From Blasia pusilla (taxonomy: Eukaryota > Marchantiophyta > Marchantiopsida > Blasiales): a DNA stretch of 64,000 nucleotides. Shown here one piece after another: positions 33,573-45,793 of the stretch. Each line of letters begins with the position of its first letter. Positions within the stretch are counted from its first letter, which is position 1. The notes beneath the pieces were generated by a model. The model searched no databases, was not told the DNA's origin, and was given only the letters and a program-made list of their open reading frames with translations. The DNA lies in assembly GCA_050084515.1 (NCBI GenBank), contig CM114275.1:28458001-28522000 (forward strand), in the 5' to 3' direction. The position numbers and the translations under genes are program-made.

Positions 33573-34043
33573 CAAAGAGTATTGGATTCTCAACATCCAC
33601 TCCTCTGAGCACCATTGATTTGATCGGCCCCCTTGTATGAGGAGAAGCCTAGATCGATGGTTCCGACTTAGACGTCGAAGGAGTCATAATTATATGACGT
33701 AGGTGGTTTACGGAGTAGCGTTACAAGGTTTATCTAACCCTATATTGCATCAGGGTGAGGAGCACCCTGATGCAATATAGGGTTAGATAAACCTAGTAAA
33801 ATAGACCGGAAAAATTTTTCTATTAATAGAAACGAAGAAAAATAGGTAAAAACCCTAGCTTTCCCGAGTTGTCAAATAGTCGGGAGCCGCAGCGGTAGCG
33901 CATTCTCGTATGTCGAGTTATCTCCCAGTTCAGGTTCCATCGAAGCTCTTCTGTGAGCGCACGGACGGACTAGGCCACTTTGTATCTCTAAGTTTTTGTA
34001 AAGATCTCAGTGATTTAGTCACTTTCTGTTTTCTTACAAAGAG
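33573..34043 (+). mobile_element. 457-bp non-autonomous insertion with 7-bp target duplication
   Basis: CAAAGAG at 33,573-33,579 and again at 34,037-34,043 flanks 457 bp that are absent from the other gene A copies. The exon reads through if the insert and one repeat are removed. Inside is a 31-bp perfect hairpin, and a stretch (about 33,890-33,950) with GCAGCGGTAGCGCATTC followed by CAGTTCAGGTTCCATC, resembling the A and B boxes of a tRNA promoter. A tRNA-derived SINE-like element is the most likely reading. An unclassified hairpin element is the alternative. Confidence 0.6.
33727..33793. repeat. 31-bp perfect hairpin with 5-nt loop
   Basis: Arms 33,727-33,757 and 33,763-33,793 are exact complements, starting GGTTTATCTAACCCTATATT, around the loop AGGAG. 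The stem is far longer than the family palindrome and has a different sequence. It lies within the 457-bp insertion. Confidence 0.95.
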
Positions 34044-34106
34044 TTGTGCTCTTGGCTCAGATGGTGGACTATACGAATGAGACAATAGGGAAACTTCATG
34101 TGGCAG

Positions 34107-35270
34107 GTGAGGTCAGTATTTCATCTTGTTGAGCTCATGTTGAGAATTGTTTGAAAAGTTGCAGCTCAATTTGAGAAACATTGGCACTATAGGGATTTCA
34201 AACCAAAGAAACCAAGCAACCCGTCGGATGCGACGGGCTACGTGAGTGTGCAACCAGTTAGAAACCGACGTGTTGCATCAAGAATGTTTGTGTTATCCAT
34301 CGGAGCGCGACATCATGCACGAGGAATGTTTGTGCAACCCGTCGAAACCCAACTGGTTGCATGAGTGTGCAACTTGTCGAATCCGAATGGGTTGCAAGTT
34401 GCATGTATACAAGGTCTACAAATAGTTCAACCCAGATGGGTTGCAAGTTTGTCTACAACCCGTCGGATTCTGACAAGTTGCATCTGTATGCAACTCCTCG
34501 CATTCAGACAGGTTGCGGTTGTCTCCAAGTCGCATCTAGACACGTTGCATCAGTTCAAGTCAACTGAAACCCGTTAGATTCCAATAGTTGCAAAGCTTCG
34601 TGTGTGGACAATTCTTGCAAGCCAACGGAATCCGACAGGTTGCACAAGGATTTTCGAGACCAGACCAGCCTACTTCTCACAACCCGTCCGATTCCGACAG
34701 GTTGTAGTAGCAGGTTCCTGGGTGCTAGGTTGCAATAAAAGGTAACTCGGACTTTCCAAGGATGTCTCCGACTTGCAACCCGTTTCAAGTCGGAGGTTGG
34801 AAAATACATGTGTGATTCGTCAAATTTCGATGACTTGCACTTGGATCTTCCACCCCGGAGTGGCCAAAGTTACTTGCAACCCGTCTGAATTCGACGAGTT
34901 CTTGTAGGTGGTTCCTAGGTGTTGCAACACGTCGGAAACCGATGGGTCGCAGAGTCATTCATGGGATGCCTTCAACTTGCAACCCGTGTGGTTCTGACAT
35001 ATAACTTTTTTCTTGGCTCATAGAGTTATTTTTTTTCCCTTCTCACATTGCCGTCATTGTAGGGATTGAACATTCATGAAAATGCAACCCGTCTAAATTC
35101 GACCGGTTGTTGTAGGTGGCTCCTAGGTATTGCAACACGTCGGAAACCGATGGGTCGTAGAGTCATTCATGGGATGCCTCTGACTTGCAACCCGTCTGCT
35201 TCCGACATGTAACTTTTTTCTTTGCTCATAGAGTTATTTTCGTTCCCTTCTCACATTTCCGTCGTTGCAG
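34107..35270 (+). repeat. EX gene A intron with palindromes and a 208-bp tandem duplication
   Basis: Palindromes near 34,217, 34,250-34,276, 34,336-34,362, 34,370-34,396, 34,456-34,482 and 34,680-34,706. Units 34,876-35,083 and 35,084-35,290 are near-identical tandem copies. The duplication includes the acceptor site and the first bases of exon 2 (GGGATTGAACATTCATG). This copy therefore has two possible acceptors, at 35,062 (TTGTAG) and 35,270 (TTGCAG). Confidence 0.75.
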
Positions 35271-36737
35271 GGATTGAACATTCATGAAAATGCCCTCTGC
35301 CCCAACACAAGTGGAGTAGAAAGTGTTCATTCCTCCTAGAGGTCATCAGAAGCATGCCAAAGAATTTCACTTGTGGAGGCATGCCAACAAGACCAGGCAA
35401 GAGCAATGCTACAATCTGCAGCCTCCCATATCTTCCTCACAAAAGGCATAACAAAAAGAAGGGGGCCTTCGATTTACGAGCTCTATGTCAGGGCGGCTGT
35501 GAGATCTGGTGATGAGAAACTCTATGTGGAAGCCTTCAATCGGTGTGTAGAAGGAACTCCCCTCGAGCAAGATGTCCACATTCGTGGGGACATTCGTGGG
35601 CGTGTTTCAAGACGTCCCATACATATGGTGGTAGAGCAGTCCGAGCGAGACTCTTGGAGACCAGATAAGTATCTTGACTTCATGCAGGTGAAGAGGCAGC
35701 ATTGAGGAACGAACCCGATGATTGATTTGGATGAAGAAATTATGCCGCCCAGGTATTCGGAGACCCCGGATTGCTCCCAAATCCGTGATGCAGTAACTTC
35801 TCCAAAATCAATGAATGTTTTATTTCAAAAGCCCTCGTTGCTGGAAGTTCGCAACGTTTGGTCGCTTGGGTAGTTCAACAGTATAGGATTCCGGTCATTG
35901 AGGTGGATTGCAACCTCAAAAAATGGCATATATCTCGGAGCAACCCTGGATGTGGATCCACTTGCAGGGCAGGATCTGATGGCATTAGGAGAACATGCGG
36001 CACTTTCCTAAATAAGAATTGTACAAGGATTGGACGACAACTGCATGGATTTTGGGGATTCAAAACCTTTGATCGTTTCACAAGGACCGGGGATCAATTG
36101 AAGTACTTCTTCTGCCCAAATGAATCGTGCGCTTTCCGAAAGTCTTATTCGGCTGCCATTGGAGCTCCAGGGAATACCCCCACGATTTGGCCCATCGCCG
36201 TAGCTACGAATTGCACTAGGGACGAAGCCGATTTCAGACTCATAGACGAACGAAGTTTGAAGCATCTTCGCATTTTTTATTCAACCCAAGATTGATGTCA
36301 ACATGTACCTGGAGAAGGTGGATGATCTTATTCCACTATTTTTGTTTGAGTCTAAAAATGGGGTGAAAAGAAACAGAATATGTAGGCCAACGGTGGAGAG
36401 AGCAAAGCGAATCGCATCAGCTCGGGCGGAAAACATGAAAATCATCGCCACAAAAGATGTCAAGAGTGGCAATGGAATAGGAAGGATGTATTGGGTATGG
36501 AACAACACTGTAAATTCAAGTGTCACAGGGGTGTATATGGTGCACATCTGTTGCTTTCCCACATGTTCCTGTGATGACTATGTCCAAAGAGAGACAAGTG
36601 GGAAAAGGTATTTCCCTTGTAAGCACATATACTATGTGTTGCTTGTAGTTTTAAGAGAGTCGGAGGTAGGAGTAGGAATCCACCCACCAATTCTATCCCT
36701 CAAAGAAGTGCGAAGTATTTTAAACAAACTACTTTGA

Positions 36738-37176
36738 GGATGCAAAATGAGGTCTTAGATTGTACTTTCATTTGCCAGAACCTTCACTTTGAGCTTGAAC
36801 TCTATTCAACCCAGGGTAAATGATAGATTTTTTCTAGACCTTGGATGGAAAAAGTGATTGGTTCCACACTTATGATTCCATTGATTTTTCAAAATTTTAA
36901 ATTTTGTGCAAACTGCAATCCGTCGGATTCTGACAGGTTGCCAAAATGTGGAAGAGGAAAAAAAAATGTGTGGGAGTGCCTAAGCACTGAGAACAAAAGT
37001 GCAAAAAAAGTCACACAAAAAGTTTCCTCTCTTCAACCCAACGGAAACTCTCTTCAAATCACAAGAAACTCTCTTCAAAAGAAAAAATCTCTTTGGGTTG
37101 AAGGTAGTTTCCTCTCTCTTCTCTTCCCTTCCCTTCTTCCTCTCTTCCTCTCTCCCTCTCCTCTTACCGCTCCTCC
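36738..37176 (+). other. EX gene-A-side 3' flank and terminus
   Basis: AT-rich flank with a palindrome remnant at about 36,915-36,942, then the polypyrimidine terminus ending CTTACCGCTCCTCC. It leads directly into telomere-like sequence. Confidence 0.7.
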
Positions 37177-37182
37177 TAGACA

Positions 37183-37290
37183 CCCTAAACCCTAGAACTT
37201 GAGCAATAAACCCTAAGCTCTAAACCCTAAACCAAAAACCCTAAACCCTAACCCCTAAGAAAAAAATCCCTAAACCCTTAGCCATAAACA
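37183..37290 (+). repeat. Degenerate telomere-like tract (CCCTAAA)
   Basis: About ten exact or near copies of CCCTAAA separated by variant bases, directly next to the EX terminus. No gene follows before the copia fragment at 37,395. Confidence 0.75.
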
Positions 37291-37394
37291 TGGTTCACAA
37301 AGCGGGTAAAACCTAAGTTGTACTCCCAATACACTATATTCTAGTATGCTAATAATTATATTAGAATAAAATCACGTTTTCTAAAACACCACAT

Positions 37395-38566
37395 TTGTTG
37401 AAATTGGTGTTAGCTTTTATTGTCTCAAAGGACTACAAATCCTTCGAGATCTCTATCTCTATAAGAGAGAAATATCCAACTTTTCATGAGTTGATCCCAC
37501 TATCAATTATTGAGGAGATGCACCTAGTAGGCTATAGTAGCTTGTCTAGTATGCAAGAGAGTGCGCTATCTGTAGATAATGGATCAAACTGAGGTAGAGT
37601 TTGTGGTAGAAGCTTCCGTGGTCGTGGTGGATGTCAAGCATATGGAGGAAAAGACACTCAATATAACGTCACTCCTCAATCAACTACGAATCAATTTCAC
37701 ACACAATCATAAGATGGTGATGGTGGAAACCGTTGGGGTTGAGGTCAACAACATAGGGTCCTTGGATCTTGCAATTACTGTGGGATAAAGGGGCATTATG
37801 CAAAATTTTGCTTCAAGAAGAAGGCAGTCTTACAACAACAAACTATGTGGAGCAACAACATCAAGGGCAATATCAAGAACAACAACATTTACAAACTTTT
37901 CACCTCTTGGTCATGACTCATCATATGGGAGCAATGGTCAAGAAAGACTCGACAGTAGATTGGTACATCGATTCTACTACATCAAATCACATGACCTCAC
38001 AAGCTAAATGGTTCAGTAATATGGAGCCAACGAAAGATCTTGCAATAGTGCTCATAGGAGATGACACTCAACATCATATCACGCAAGCCGATAAAGTTCC
38101 AATAGCATCAGATGGTCTTTGTGCTTTTGGAAATGTTCTCTATATTCGTACCATTGCAAGAAACTTGATCTCTGTAGAACAAATAGTAGAAGAGGGTTAT
38201 CAAGTGAAGTTTAACACATATGGTTGTTTCATTGAAATAATAGATGACTAGACTATGATAGCCAAGGGAACTAGATCTCTCAAAATGTTCAAATTAGATG
38301 TTTCTATGCCACAGATTCAAGTAGCAATGTATGGTCAAAGTGGCCTACAAGTCACACATCTAAATGTGTGGCATACGAGAATTAGGGATATAAATCTTCA
38401 AAGATTAAAGAATCTTTCATCATCTAATATAGTAATAGGACTTCCTAAATTAGCAAATCCTACTTCTTTAGAGGTATGCCTTGCTTTCCAATTTGGGAAA
38501 CAAGCTAGATTTCCATTTCCAAACCAAAGTAGAAGAGCATCTAAGATATTGGAGTTGATTTATAGT
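37395..38566 (+). pseudogene. Ty1/copia element, 5' part: gag zinc knuckle, protease, pre-integrase region
   Basis: The end of gag reads YPTFHELIPL, and a CCHC zinc knuckle (CNYCGIKGHYAKFC) lies near 37,765-37,810 in an adjacent frame. The protease region has WYIDSTTSNHM where active copies have D-S-G-A. The pre-integrase region shows VWHTRIRDINLQRLKNL and QFGKQARFPFP, then stops at LELIYSEV where E2 begins. The 5' LTR and the start of gag are missing. Several stops and shifts are present. The rest of the element resumes at 49,309. Confidence 0.8.
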
Positions 38567-38977
38567 GAGGTGCGGTAAGAGGAGAGGAAGAGAGGAGAGA
38601 GGAGAGAGGAAACTACCTTCAACCGAAAGAGATTTTTTTAAAGAGAATTTCCTATGATTTGAAGAGAGTTTCCATTGGGTTGAAGAGAGGAAACTTTTTG
38701 TGTGATTTTTTTTGTACTTTTTTGCTCAGTTATTAAGCAGTCCCACAGTTTTTTTTCCGGTTCCATATTTTGGCAACCCATGTGAGTCCGACGAGTTGCA
38801 AATTGCACAAAATTTAGAAAACTGAAAAATCAATGGAATCATAAGTGTGGAACCAATCAATTTTTCCGTCCAAGTTGTGGGAAAAATCTATCATTTGCCC
38901 TGGGCAAAATAGAGTTGAAGCTCAAAGTGAAGGTTTTGGAAAAATGAAAGTACAATCTAAAACCTCATTTTGCATCC
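38567..38977 (-). other. E2 gene-A-side terminus and flank
   Basis: Purine-rich terminal segment (plus strand), then AT-rich flank with a palindrome remnant near 38,773-38,800. It matches 28,884-29,303 inverted. Confidence 0.75.
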
Positions 38978-41900
38978 TCAAATTGGTTTGTTTAAAATAC
39001 TTCGCACTTCTTTGACGGACAGAATTGGTTGGTGGATTCCTACTCCTACCTCCGACTCTCTTAAAACTACAAGCAACACATAGTACATGTGCTTACAAGG
39101 GAAATACCTTTTGCCACTTGTCTCTCTTTGGACAAACTTATCACATGAACATATGGAAAAGCAACAAATGTGCACCACATACACCCCTGTGACACTTGAA
39201 TTTACAGTGTTGTTCTTGACCCAATACATCCTTCCTATTCCATTGCCATTGTGGACATCTTTTGTGGCGATGATCTCCATTTTTGCCTCTCGAGCTGATG
39301 CAATTCCCTTTGCTCTCTCCACCGTTGGCCTACACATTTTGTTTCTCTTCACCCCATTTCTAGACTCAAACAAAAAAAATGTACTCAACATGTACCACCT
39401 TCTCCGGGTACATGTTGACATCAATCTTGGGTTGAATACGAAATGCGAAGGTCTCTGCAGAAAATGCGAACATGCTCCGAACTTCCTCCGTCTACGAGTC
39501 TGAAAGCGGCACTTGTAAGATTGTCCACTTCGTCTTGAGTGCAATTTGTACCTGCGGCGATGGGCCAAATCGTGGGGGTATTCCCAGGAGCTCCAATGGC
39601 AGCCGGATAAGACTTTGGGAAAGCGCAAGATTCATTTGGGCAGAAGAAGTACTTCAATTGATCCCCGGTCCTCGTGAGACGATCAAAGGTTTTGAGTCCC
39701 CAAACCCAGTGCGGAGAGGTCGTCCATCCTTGTCTGATTCTTATTTAGGAAAGTGCCGCATGCTCTCCTAATGCCATCAGATCCTGCCCTGCAGGTGGGT
39801 CCACGTCCTGGGTTGCTCCAAGATATATGCCACCGTTTTAGGTTGCAATCCACCTCCATTACTCGAATCCCATATTGTTGAACCACCCCAGTGACAAGAT
39901 GTTGCGAACTTCCAGCAACGGAGGGCTTTTGAAATAAAACATTCACTCATTTTGGAGAAGTAACTCCATCACGGATTTGGGACGGGTCCGGGGTCCCCGA
40001 ATACCTGGGCAGTGTAATTTCCTCATCCAAATCAATCACCGGATTCGTTCCTCGATCTTCGCCTCTTCACCGCTGAAGTCAAGATACTTATCTAGTCTCC
40101 ACGAGTCTCGTTCGATTCGCTCTACCACCATCTCAGATGGGGACGTCTTGAAACCCACCCACGAATATCCCCACCTATGTGTACGTCTTTCTCGAGTGGA
40201 GTTCTAGCTACGCACCGGTTGAAGGCTTCGACATACAATTTTTCATCACCAGATATCACAGCTGCCCTTACATAGAGCTCGTAGATCGACGGCCATTTTC
40301 CTTTTGTTATGCCTTTTGTAAGAAAGATATGGGATGTTGCAGACTGTAGCATTGCTCTTGCCTGGTCTTGTTGGCATGCCTCCACAAGTGAAATTCGTTG
40401 GCATGCTTGTGACAACCTCCAAGAGGAATGAACACTTTCTGCTCCACTTGTGTTGGGGCAGAGGGCATTTTCATGAACGTTCAATCCCTGCAACGACGGC
40501 AATGTTAGAAGGGAACAAAAATAACTCAGGAGTCAAAGAAATAAGCGACTGTCGGAACCAGACGGGTTGTGGGCCGAGGCATCCCATGAACGACTCGACC
40601 CGTCGGGTCCCGGCGTGTTGTAACCTTAAACCATTCCCGGGTTACAAGCAACCCGCCGGAACGGAAGATCCGGGTTGCAAGGCATAGGAACATCCCATGA
40701 ACGACTTGCATGACCCGTCGGGTCCCAACGGTTGCACTGGGGTTTCGGGTTGCACCAAACATCTGGATGCAACCCGTTGGTTTTCGACGGGTTGCACACT
40801 CGGGCAACCCGTCGCATCCGACAGCTTGCTTGGTTTCTTGGGTTTGAAATCCATATCATTCCCACGCTTCTCATCCTGAGCTACAACTTTACAAACAATT
40901 CTCAACGTGAGCTTGACAAGACAAAATAGTGAACTCACCTGCCGCATGAAGTTTCCCCATTGTCTCATACGTACTGTCCACCAACTCAACCAAGAGCACA
41001 ACTCTTTGTACTTCCCCTCAATCGTATGCTTCCTCCACCACCCATGAAGTTCTTCGTGGCATTCCATGGCCTGCTTCAAGGTTTTTCTGTCCTTGCAGCG
41101 TTGGAGTAGAGTGACATGCTCTGTCCTCTTATTCTCCTTGATGCAAGATTTGGTGTACCGGGTCACAGACTGTTGCCAATGGAAAGCATCCGACCTTTCC
41201 CTCTCCGGTTGAACCTCTCCACCTCAGAACACTTCGCGGATAGCAATCCACCCAGGTTGTGCATTGTCCGCCATGAACCCATAAATTTCCGGAGGTGGCC
41301 TTTTGTTTTCCTTCACCACCTCCAGTAAGAGTAACCATCACATCTTCAAACTGCCAACGTCTTCTGCCTTTACTTCACAGAAAAATATAGTTTTGAGTCC
41401 CTTCTCCACATGGTCATAAACGTGAGCACCCATCGTCAACCATCCGTTTAGCACTCTGTAGCAAATATCAAAGCTTACCCAACTACCGTAAAGATCTTCC
41501 CCTTCCCTCATTCGATCTATAAGATCGAGGCCACTCGACGGATGTGTGGTTGACATTTTGAAGACATAGGCCCTAGATCCTTCGCCTCCTTGGCCCATGA
41601 ACTGCCATCTCTGAATGAATGGAAATCTGGAGTTGGCCTTGATTCTGGAAATGGCATCCATTTCGGTCGTCTTTCCATCCAGTACCCGTATTTGATGCAG
41701 CAAATTCCGGAAGCATTCAGGATCAGCAAGAGATGCGAGATTTTCCCAACGTTGTTTCTCCTCAGCAGCCGTGATCTTGCCCTGTCTAGGGATTCCAAGC
41801 AATTGTTCACAAATTTGTGATGCTGTTGTGAGCTTGATCACTCCGGGTTTTGAACTCGGAGAGTTTCTGTAGACCTCATCCACTTTCTTCGCCACATCCT

Positions 41901-42951
41901 CCTTGATGTCTCTCTAAATTGCATCGGGCACAGGATGAGTGTGGGAGCCAACATGAATTGCCAGCCTTGTGTACTTTGATGTGGAACTCAAGTCGTGGAC
42001 AATGAAAAATATGTATGTAGGACACGCTCCAACGCAGAAAGGGGATGCCTGACAATGAGGACATCGATGGCCTCACGGCGGTATGGTGGCACCGACCTCA
42101 TATGGAGTTTCTGCATTCTTGGGGGGGAATTTCGACGTATTGACTCGCCCGTTGCGCTCTAGATACGGGCATGCTGGACTTCTACACTCCAAGGCTCCAA
42201 CGCATTGGCGGCGGGAGACAATCCAAGGACCATCTGGAATTGAAGCACTAGTCCGTTGAAGCCTGCACCATCGATGACAATCAGACTTTTTGTCCATACC
42301 CTTCAAGCGTCCTCCATCTTTCTTTTGAGCAGGAGCAGCAAGTGGAGGCAACTAAAAAATGCAATTACCATCCTACGTGGGCGGCAGCTCGTCGACAAGA
42401 ATGTGCTTGAACATTTTCAAGGCCAGAGACGATAGCAAACTATTGCCTCATACTCGCAAGAGGAACGAGTAGGCGGACGGAGGGCCTGGTTGGTGTCCGA
42501 CAGATCCACTGAGGTTGACAACATCCGGAATGTCTTCAGGAAGTATAACATTGTTACGAGCATGTGAAGTTGGAGTCGAAGCCGGATCTACTGAGGTAGG
42601 AGTTGCAAACGTAGAGCTCGGTGCACTAGGAAATTCTCGACCGTCTACTTGGGAAACAGAGGAATTTAGGGGCAAGCCGTAAACTCTGTATTGACGATTT
42701 GCAAGAGGTAGGAGATTCCATACTTTACGGTCTGCAGTCACTAGCTGGACTATCTCACCTATTATGTCCTCCGTACCGTCCACCCTAACATCCTTGGATA
42801 CAAAGATGGTTCCAATTTGGAGAAGAAATCGAACGGAGAGAAAAATTTCATCCACTACTATAAAGGACTCACGAGCTTGCGGTCGAACGATTTCTGATTG
42901 AGGAAGGGCCGCTAGATGACTGCCACAAGTGAGCTTCATATAATTATCCAT
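38978..42951 (-). pseudogene. E2 gene A: DDE transposase with SWIM finger
   Basis: It starts at the ATG at 42,951 (MDNYMKLTCGSHLAAL). Exon 1 is 42,951-40,939, the intron is 40,938-40,488 with GTGAGT and TTGCAG, and exon 2 is 40,487-38,978. The zinc cluster (CRSPACPYL, RCPHC, HVGSHTHP), WVSFDICYRV, FMADNAQPGWIAI and the SWIM finger (CSCDKF...PCKH) are all recognisable. Frame 41,895-41,338 is open through most of the DDE core. Stops lie near 42,449, 42,373-42,375 (shared with E1), 42,355, 42,078, 41,338 and 41,227. Exon 2 has shifts near 40,130 and 39,455. Splice sites are canonical. Confidence 0.8.
40488..40938 (-). repeat. E2 gene A intron with palindromes
   Basis: GT-AG intron with palindromes near 40,768-40,795 and 40,803-40,828 and degenerate ones at 40,545-40,740. 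It is equivalent to 1,308-1,867 in E1. Confidence 0.65.
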
Positions 42952-43020
42952 TCCCAGAAGATTCCATTGGGAGGAGACTGAGAATGGGTATGAGAATGAG
43001 AATGAGAATGAGAATGTTTA

Positions 43021-43027
43021 ATTTATA
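43021..43027 (-). promoter_or_regulatory. TATA-like box of E2 gene A
   Basis: TATAAAT on the minus strand, 70 bp upstream of the start codon at 42,951. Same context as in E1 and EX. Confidence 0.6.
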
Positions 43028-43620
43028 GTGAATAGGGACTCAGATTCTCTGACAGAATTTGACTGACAAGATGAAGTTTGGTAGGTGAGAATGTCTGACA
43101 CAATGGATTCAATTCTGTTGCAACTTGTCGGAGTCAGGTGGGTTGCAAAATTTGGGAATCATAGACGTTGGTTTCAAAGCACACACTTCTTTTTGTTGGA
43201 ACCTGTCAGAGTCCGTTGGGTTGGTACCCCCTTCTTGCCGACCAAAGGTCTTTTGAGTCGATTTTGCTAGCATCAAACATGAGATATCGCTTGCATATGC
43301 TAAGGCAACCAATCGTTGGGGACTTTTGCGGGATTGTGCAACTCAGGGTTGATCTTGTGACCCGTCGGATTGTAATGGGTTGCCTCGGAACTATGCGTTG
43401 TCGCATTGTTACCCGAGGGATAGAAAAGCGTGCAACATGTCGCTAACCGACATATTGCCGTGGTATTTTCCACGAGGACGGATGTCTCAAACCCACGGGA
43501 AGCATGCAACCCGTCGAAGCCGTCGGGTTGGTGTTTTTCACGTCCAGACTTCCATAACGGCCGACACGTCGCCGTCGGAAGGACGATGCGACCCAACGGT
43601 CAGCCCAACGGCTCGAAAAG

Positions 43621-43628
43621 TATAAATA
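43621..43628 (+). promoter_or_regulatory. TATA box of E2 gene B
   Basis: TATAAATA after CTCGAAAAG, about 270 bp upstream of the gene B start codon at 43,901. Confidence 0.7.
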
Positions 43629-45100
43629 GGCGAGGGATGCTCATTTCTGGTTTTTTGTTTTGCGATCTCAATTGCTCTTCCGCGCAGCAGCTGACCAGAT
43701 ACCAAGGGGCGCTTTACACGGTGACTCATCGCGAGACGATTCGAGCGAACGATCGTTGGACGATTCGAGCTACTCATCAAGGCGACTCATCGTGACGTCA
43801 GCAAGGCGACTCATCGTGACGTCAGCAAGGCGACTCCTCGAGGAGATTCATCATGCACAGAGAGCAATTTCCTTGTCCATAGGAGGAATTTTTGGGAACA
43901 ATGACAAGGAAAAAATCTCAAGCAAACAAGGTTGGGAGCTTCACTCCCAAGTCCATGAGGATTCTGCGTCACCATCTCCAGGGCCTCGTTCCGCCAGTGA
44001 GATAAGGCAGCAAGAAATTGAGGAGCGGGAAAGGGAAGCGCAGATGCACATGCAAGAGCTTCTTGCAAAATATGTAAAGGAGGCACTTGAAAAATAGGAC
44101 GTAGTGGCTGAGGCGTCGCAAGCCTTGAAGAAAAGGATCGCCGACGAAAAGCGTGAAAAGAAGCGTATGGACGCGTCGGTGAGGAGAGCAAAATTGGCAA
44201 AAGCTCGGAGGGAAAAAGCGATTGCCATTGAAGAAAGCCCTTCTCATCCAACCGAAAGTGTTGAGATGCAGGAAATGTCCCCGATGAAGTCCGGGGACAC
44301 AATCAATATAGCGGAAACAGCCGAAGCTCAAGTGACAGACGATGAGGTCATGAAGACCGCCAGCATGGAGATGGTGGACATTGATGAAGAAGCAGGAGAG
44401 CGGTCATCCTCGTCTCTAAGCCCGGCGAAAGAAATCGACCTCTATCGGATGGACGAGTTTCCAGTGGACTTGCCAGCTGCTGTCGCAGAGCAGTTGGCTG
44501 GCCAAGACACCGACCCAATCTTCGATCGGGTAAGAGACAATCTGTGTTCTTTGAGTTATGTGAAGGCCCATGTTGCAATTCATTGGCAATTCAATGTAGC
44601 TTATTGACATTGTCCCCATTTTGAGAGGTGGTAAAGCAGATGGCATTGATGGAGGGCCAGAACGCCCCAAGAATTCCACTTTGCCGATTACGAACAATGG
44701 AGTACGTACGCGAAATTCAGTCTGACGAGGATATTGCGAAGCTGAAACAATCGGCAGCGAGAGCATCCTTCATCGACAGCTTCCCTCCATTCTATGTTCA
44801 GCCTTACGATGAACATGGAACCCAAGCACTGGTTACGGAGGAGGACTTGGAAGCGCTCGACACATTCTGGAGGATGACAGATCAGGAATGCAGAAGGGAG
44901 ATTGAGGGGACGGAATTCAGCTGGATGCGGAACCTGTATTTCTTAATCTGGGATGGAAACCACAGGTTCATGCCGTGGATCCAGTTTGCACAGGAGCGCC
45001 CAAACTCATTGGTGGCGCATTTTTGCGTGAAGGCAGTCGTGGTACATCCATACCCTCATCACATGGCGACGGTGGAGATGGCCATGCATGCCACGAACAC

Positions 45101-45793
45101 GTAAGTTTCCTCTTGCTGCAAACCGTCGGACTCCGACAAGTTGTTTGAGTCGCCACTATTTTTGGGATGTTTTTGGCCGAAAGCAACTCGTCGGAGTCCG
45201 ACGAGTTGTTCGACTGACCACTGGTTTAGGATGTTTTTGGTCGAATGCAACTTGTCGGAGTTCGACGAGTTGTTCAACTGACCACTAGTTTAGGATGTTT
45301 TTGGCCGAAAGCAACTCGACGGAGTCCGACGAGTTGTTCGATTGACCAGTGGTTTAGGATGTTTTTGGCCAAAAGCAACTCATCGGAGTCCGACGGGTTG
45401 CTTGACTGGCAACTGTTTTTGGATGTTTTTGGCCGAAAGCAACTGGTCGGAGTCTGACAGGTTGCATTCGGAGGTAGGGGAGATTGATTTTTGGCGACAA
45501 ATTGCAGCTTTAATTGAAATTTCGCAACCTGTCGGACTGCGACGGGTTGATATGTTCACTTTTCTCAAGGTAACCACCCTCTAATTACAAATTATCTGAC
45601 AACCCGTCGGAGTCCGATGGGTTAAAACCAGGCAATCACAAATCTGAATGCAATCCGTCAAACTCAGATGGGTTGCAAAATTTAGCTCGTAGCTACCATT
45701 CCGACCATGAGCTATGATGACCTTTCGGAGTCTGACGGGTTGGAGAAACCCATGTAGCTTGCAAAATTTCTTAAATTGAGTTTGGATGTGCAG
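45101..45793 (+). repeat. E2 gene B intron 2: palindrome array, 64-bp period
   Basis: Palindromes begin near 45,119, 45,183, 45,247, 45,311 and 45,375 (64-bp steps), then more loosely to 45,740. The spacer GGATGTTTTTGGCCGAAA is the same as in E1. The donor is GTAAGT and the acceptor GTGCAG. Confidence 0.8.

Larger units (their letters stand above)
31631..36737 (+). pseudogene. EX gene A: DDE transposase with SWIM finger, most complete copy
   Basis: It starts at the ATG at 31,631 (MDNYVKLICGSHLAAL). Exon 1 runs to 34,106 and is split by a 457-bp insertion. Exon 2 is 35,271-36,737. Domains in order: a Ser/Thr/Pro-rich N-terminal region, a Cys/His cluster (SPACPYL, RCPHC, HVGSHIHP), VSFDICYRVLNGWL and CMADNAQPGWIAM as likely DDE Asp sites, an FHWQQSLTQYTKS segment, then exon 2 with KYFFCPNESCAFRKS and an intact SWIM finger (CSCDDY...PCKH near 36,570-36,630). 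This order is that of Mutator-like transposases. Stops occur near 32,018, 32,504, 33,102 and 33,562, with frameshifts near 32,800, 35,840 and 36,275. Unlike E1 and E2 it has a Tyr codon at 32,207-32,209 where they share a stop. Confidence 0.8.
13216..37176. mobile_element. Element EX: oldest near-full copy, split by E3 and other insertions
   Basis: EX opens with GGGGCTGGTATTCTGACAGG at 13,216, the gene-B-side end, and closes with CTCTTACCGCTCCTCC near 37,176, the gene-A-side end. It holds gene B on the minus strand (14,233-19,934 and 29,304-30,191), a promoter array (30,192-31,630) and gene A on the plus strand (31,631-36,737). It has been interrupted by E3, by a 1,250-bp LTR-like insertion in gene B and by a 457-bp insertion in gene A. 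No matching 9-bp duplication is visible at its two outer ends. The right flank is telomere-like sequence, so one side may have been rearranged. Confidence 0.7.
42952..43900. promoter_or_regulatory. E2 two-way promoter region, short form
   Basis: A 949-bp spacer with TATA-like boxes on both sides. It has only a few palindromes (near 43,120-43,147 and 43,430-43,456) and lacks the 67-bp array of E1 and EX, although the flanking sequence is the same. Next to gene A there is a GAGAATGAGAATGAGAATG run (about 42,994-43,018). Confidence 0.7.

Noticed and set aside
33890-33955. A functional tRNA gene
   Set aside because: A- and B-box-like words are present, but I cannot fold a full cloverleaf, and the sequence lies inside a small insertion.
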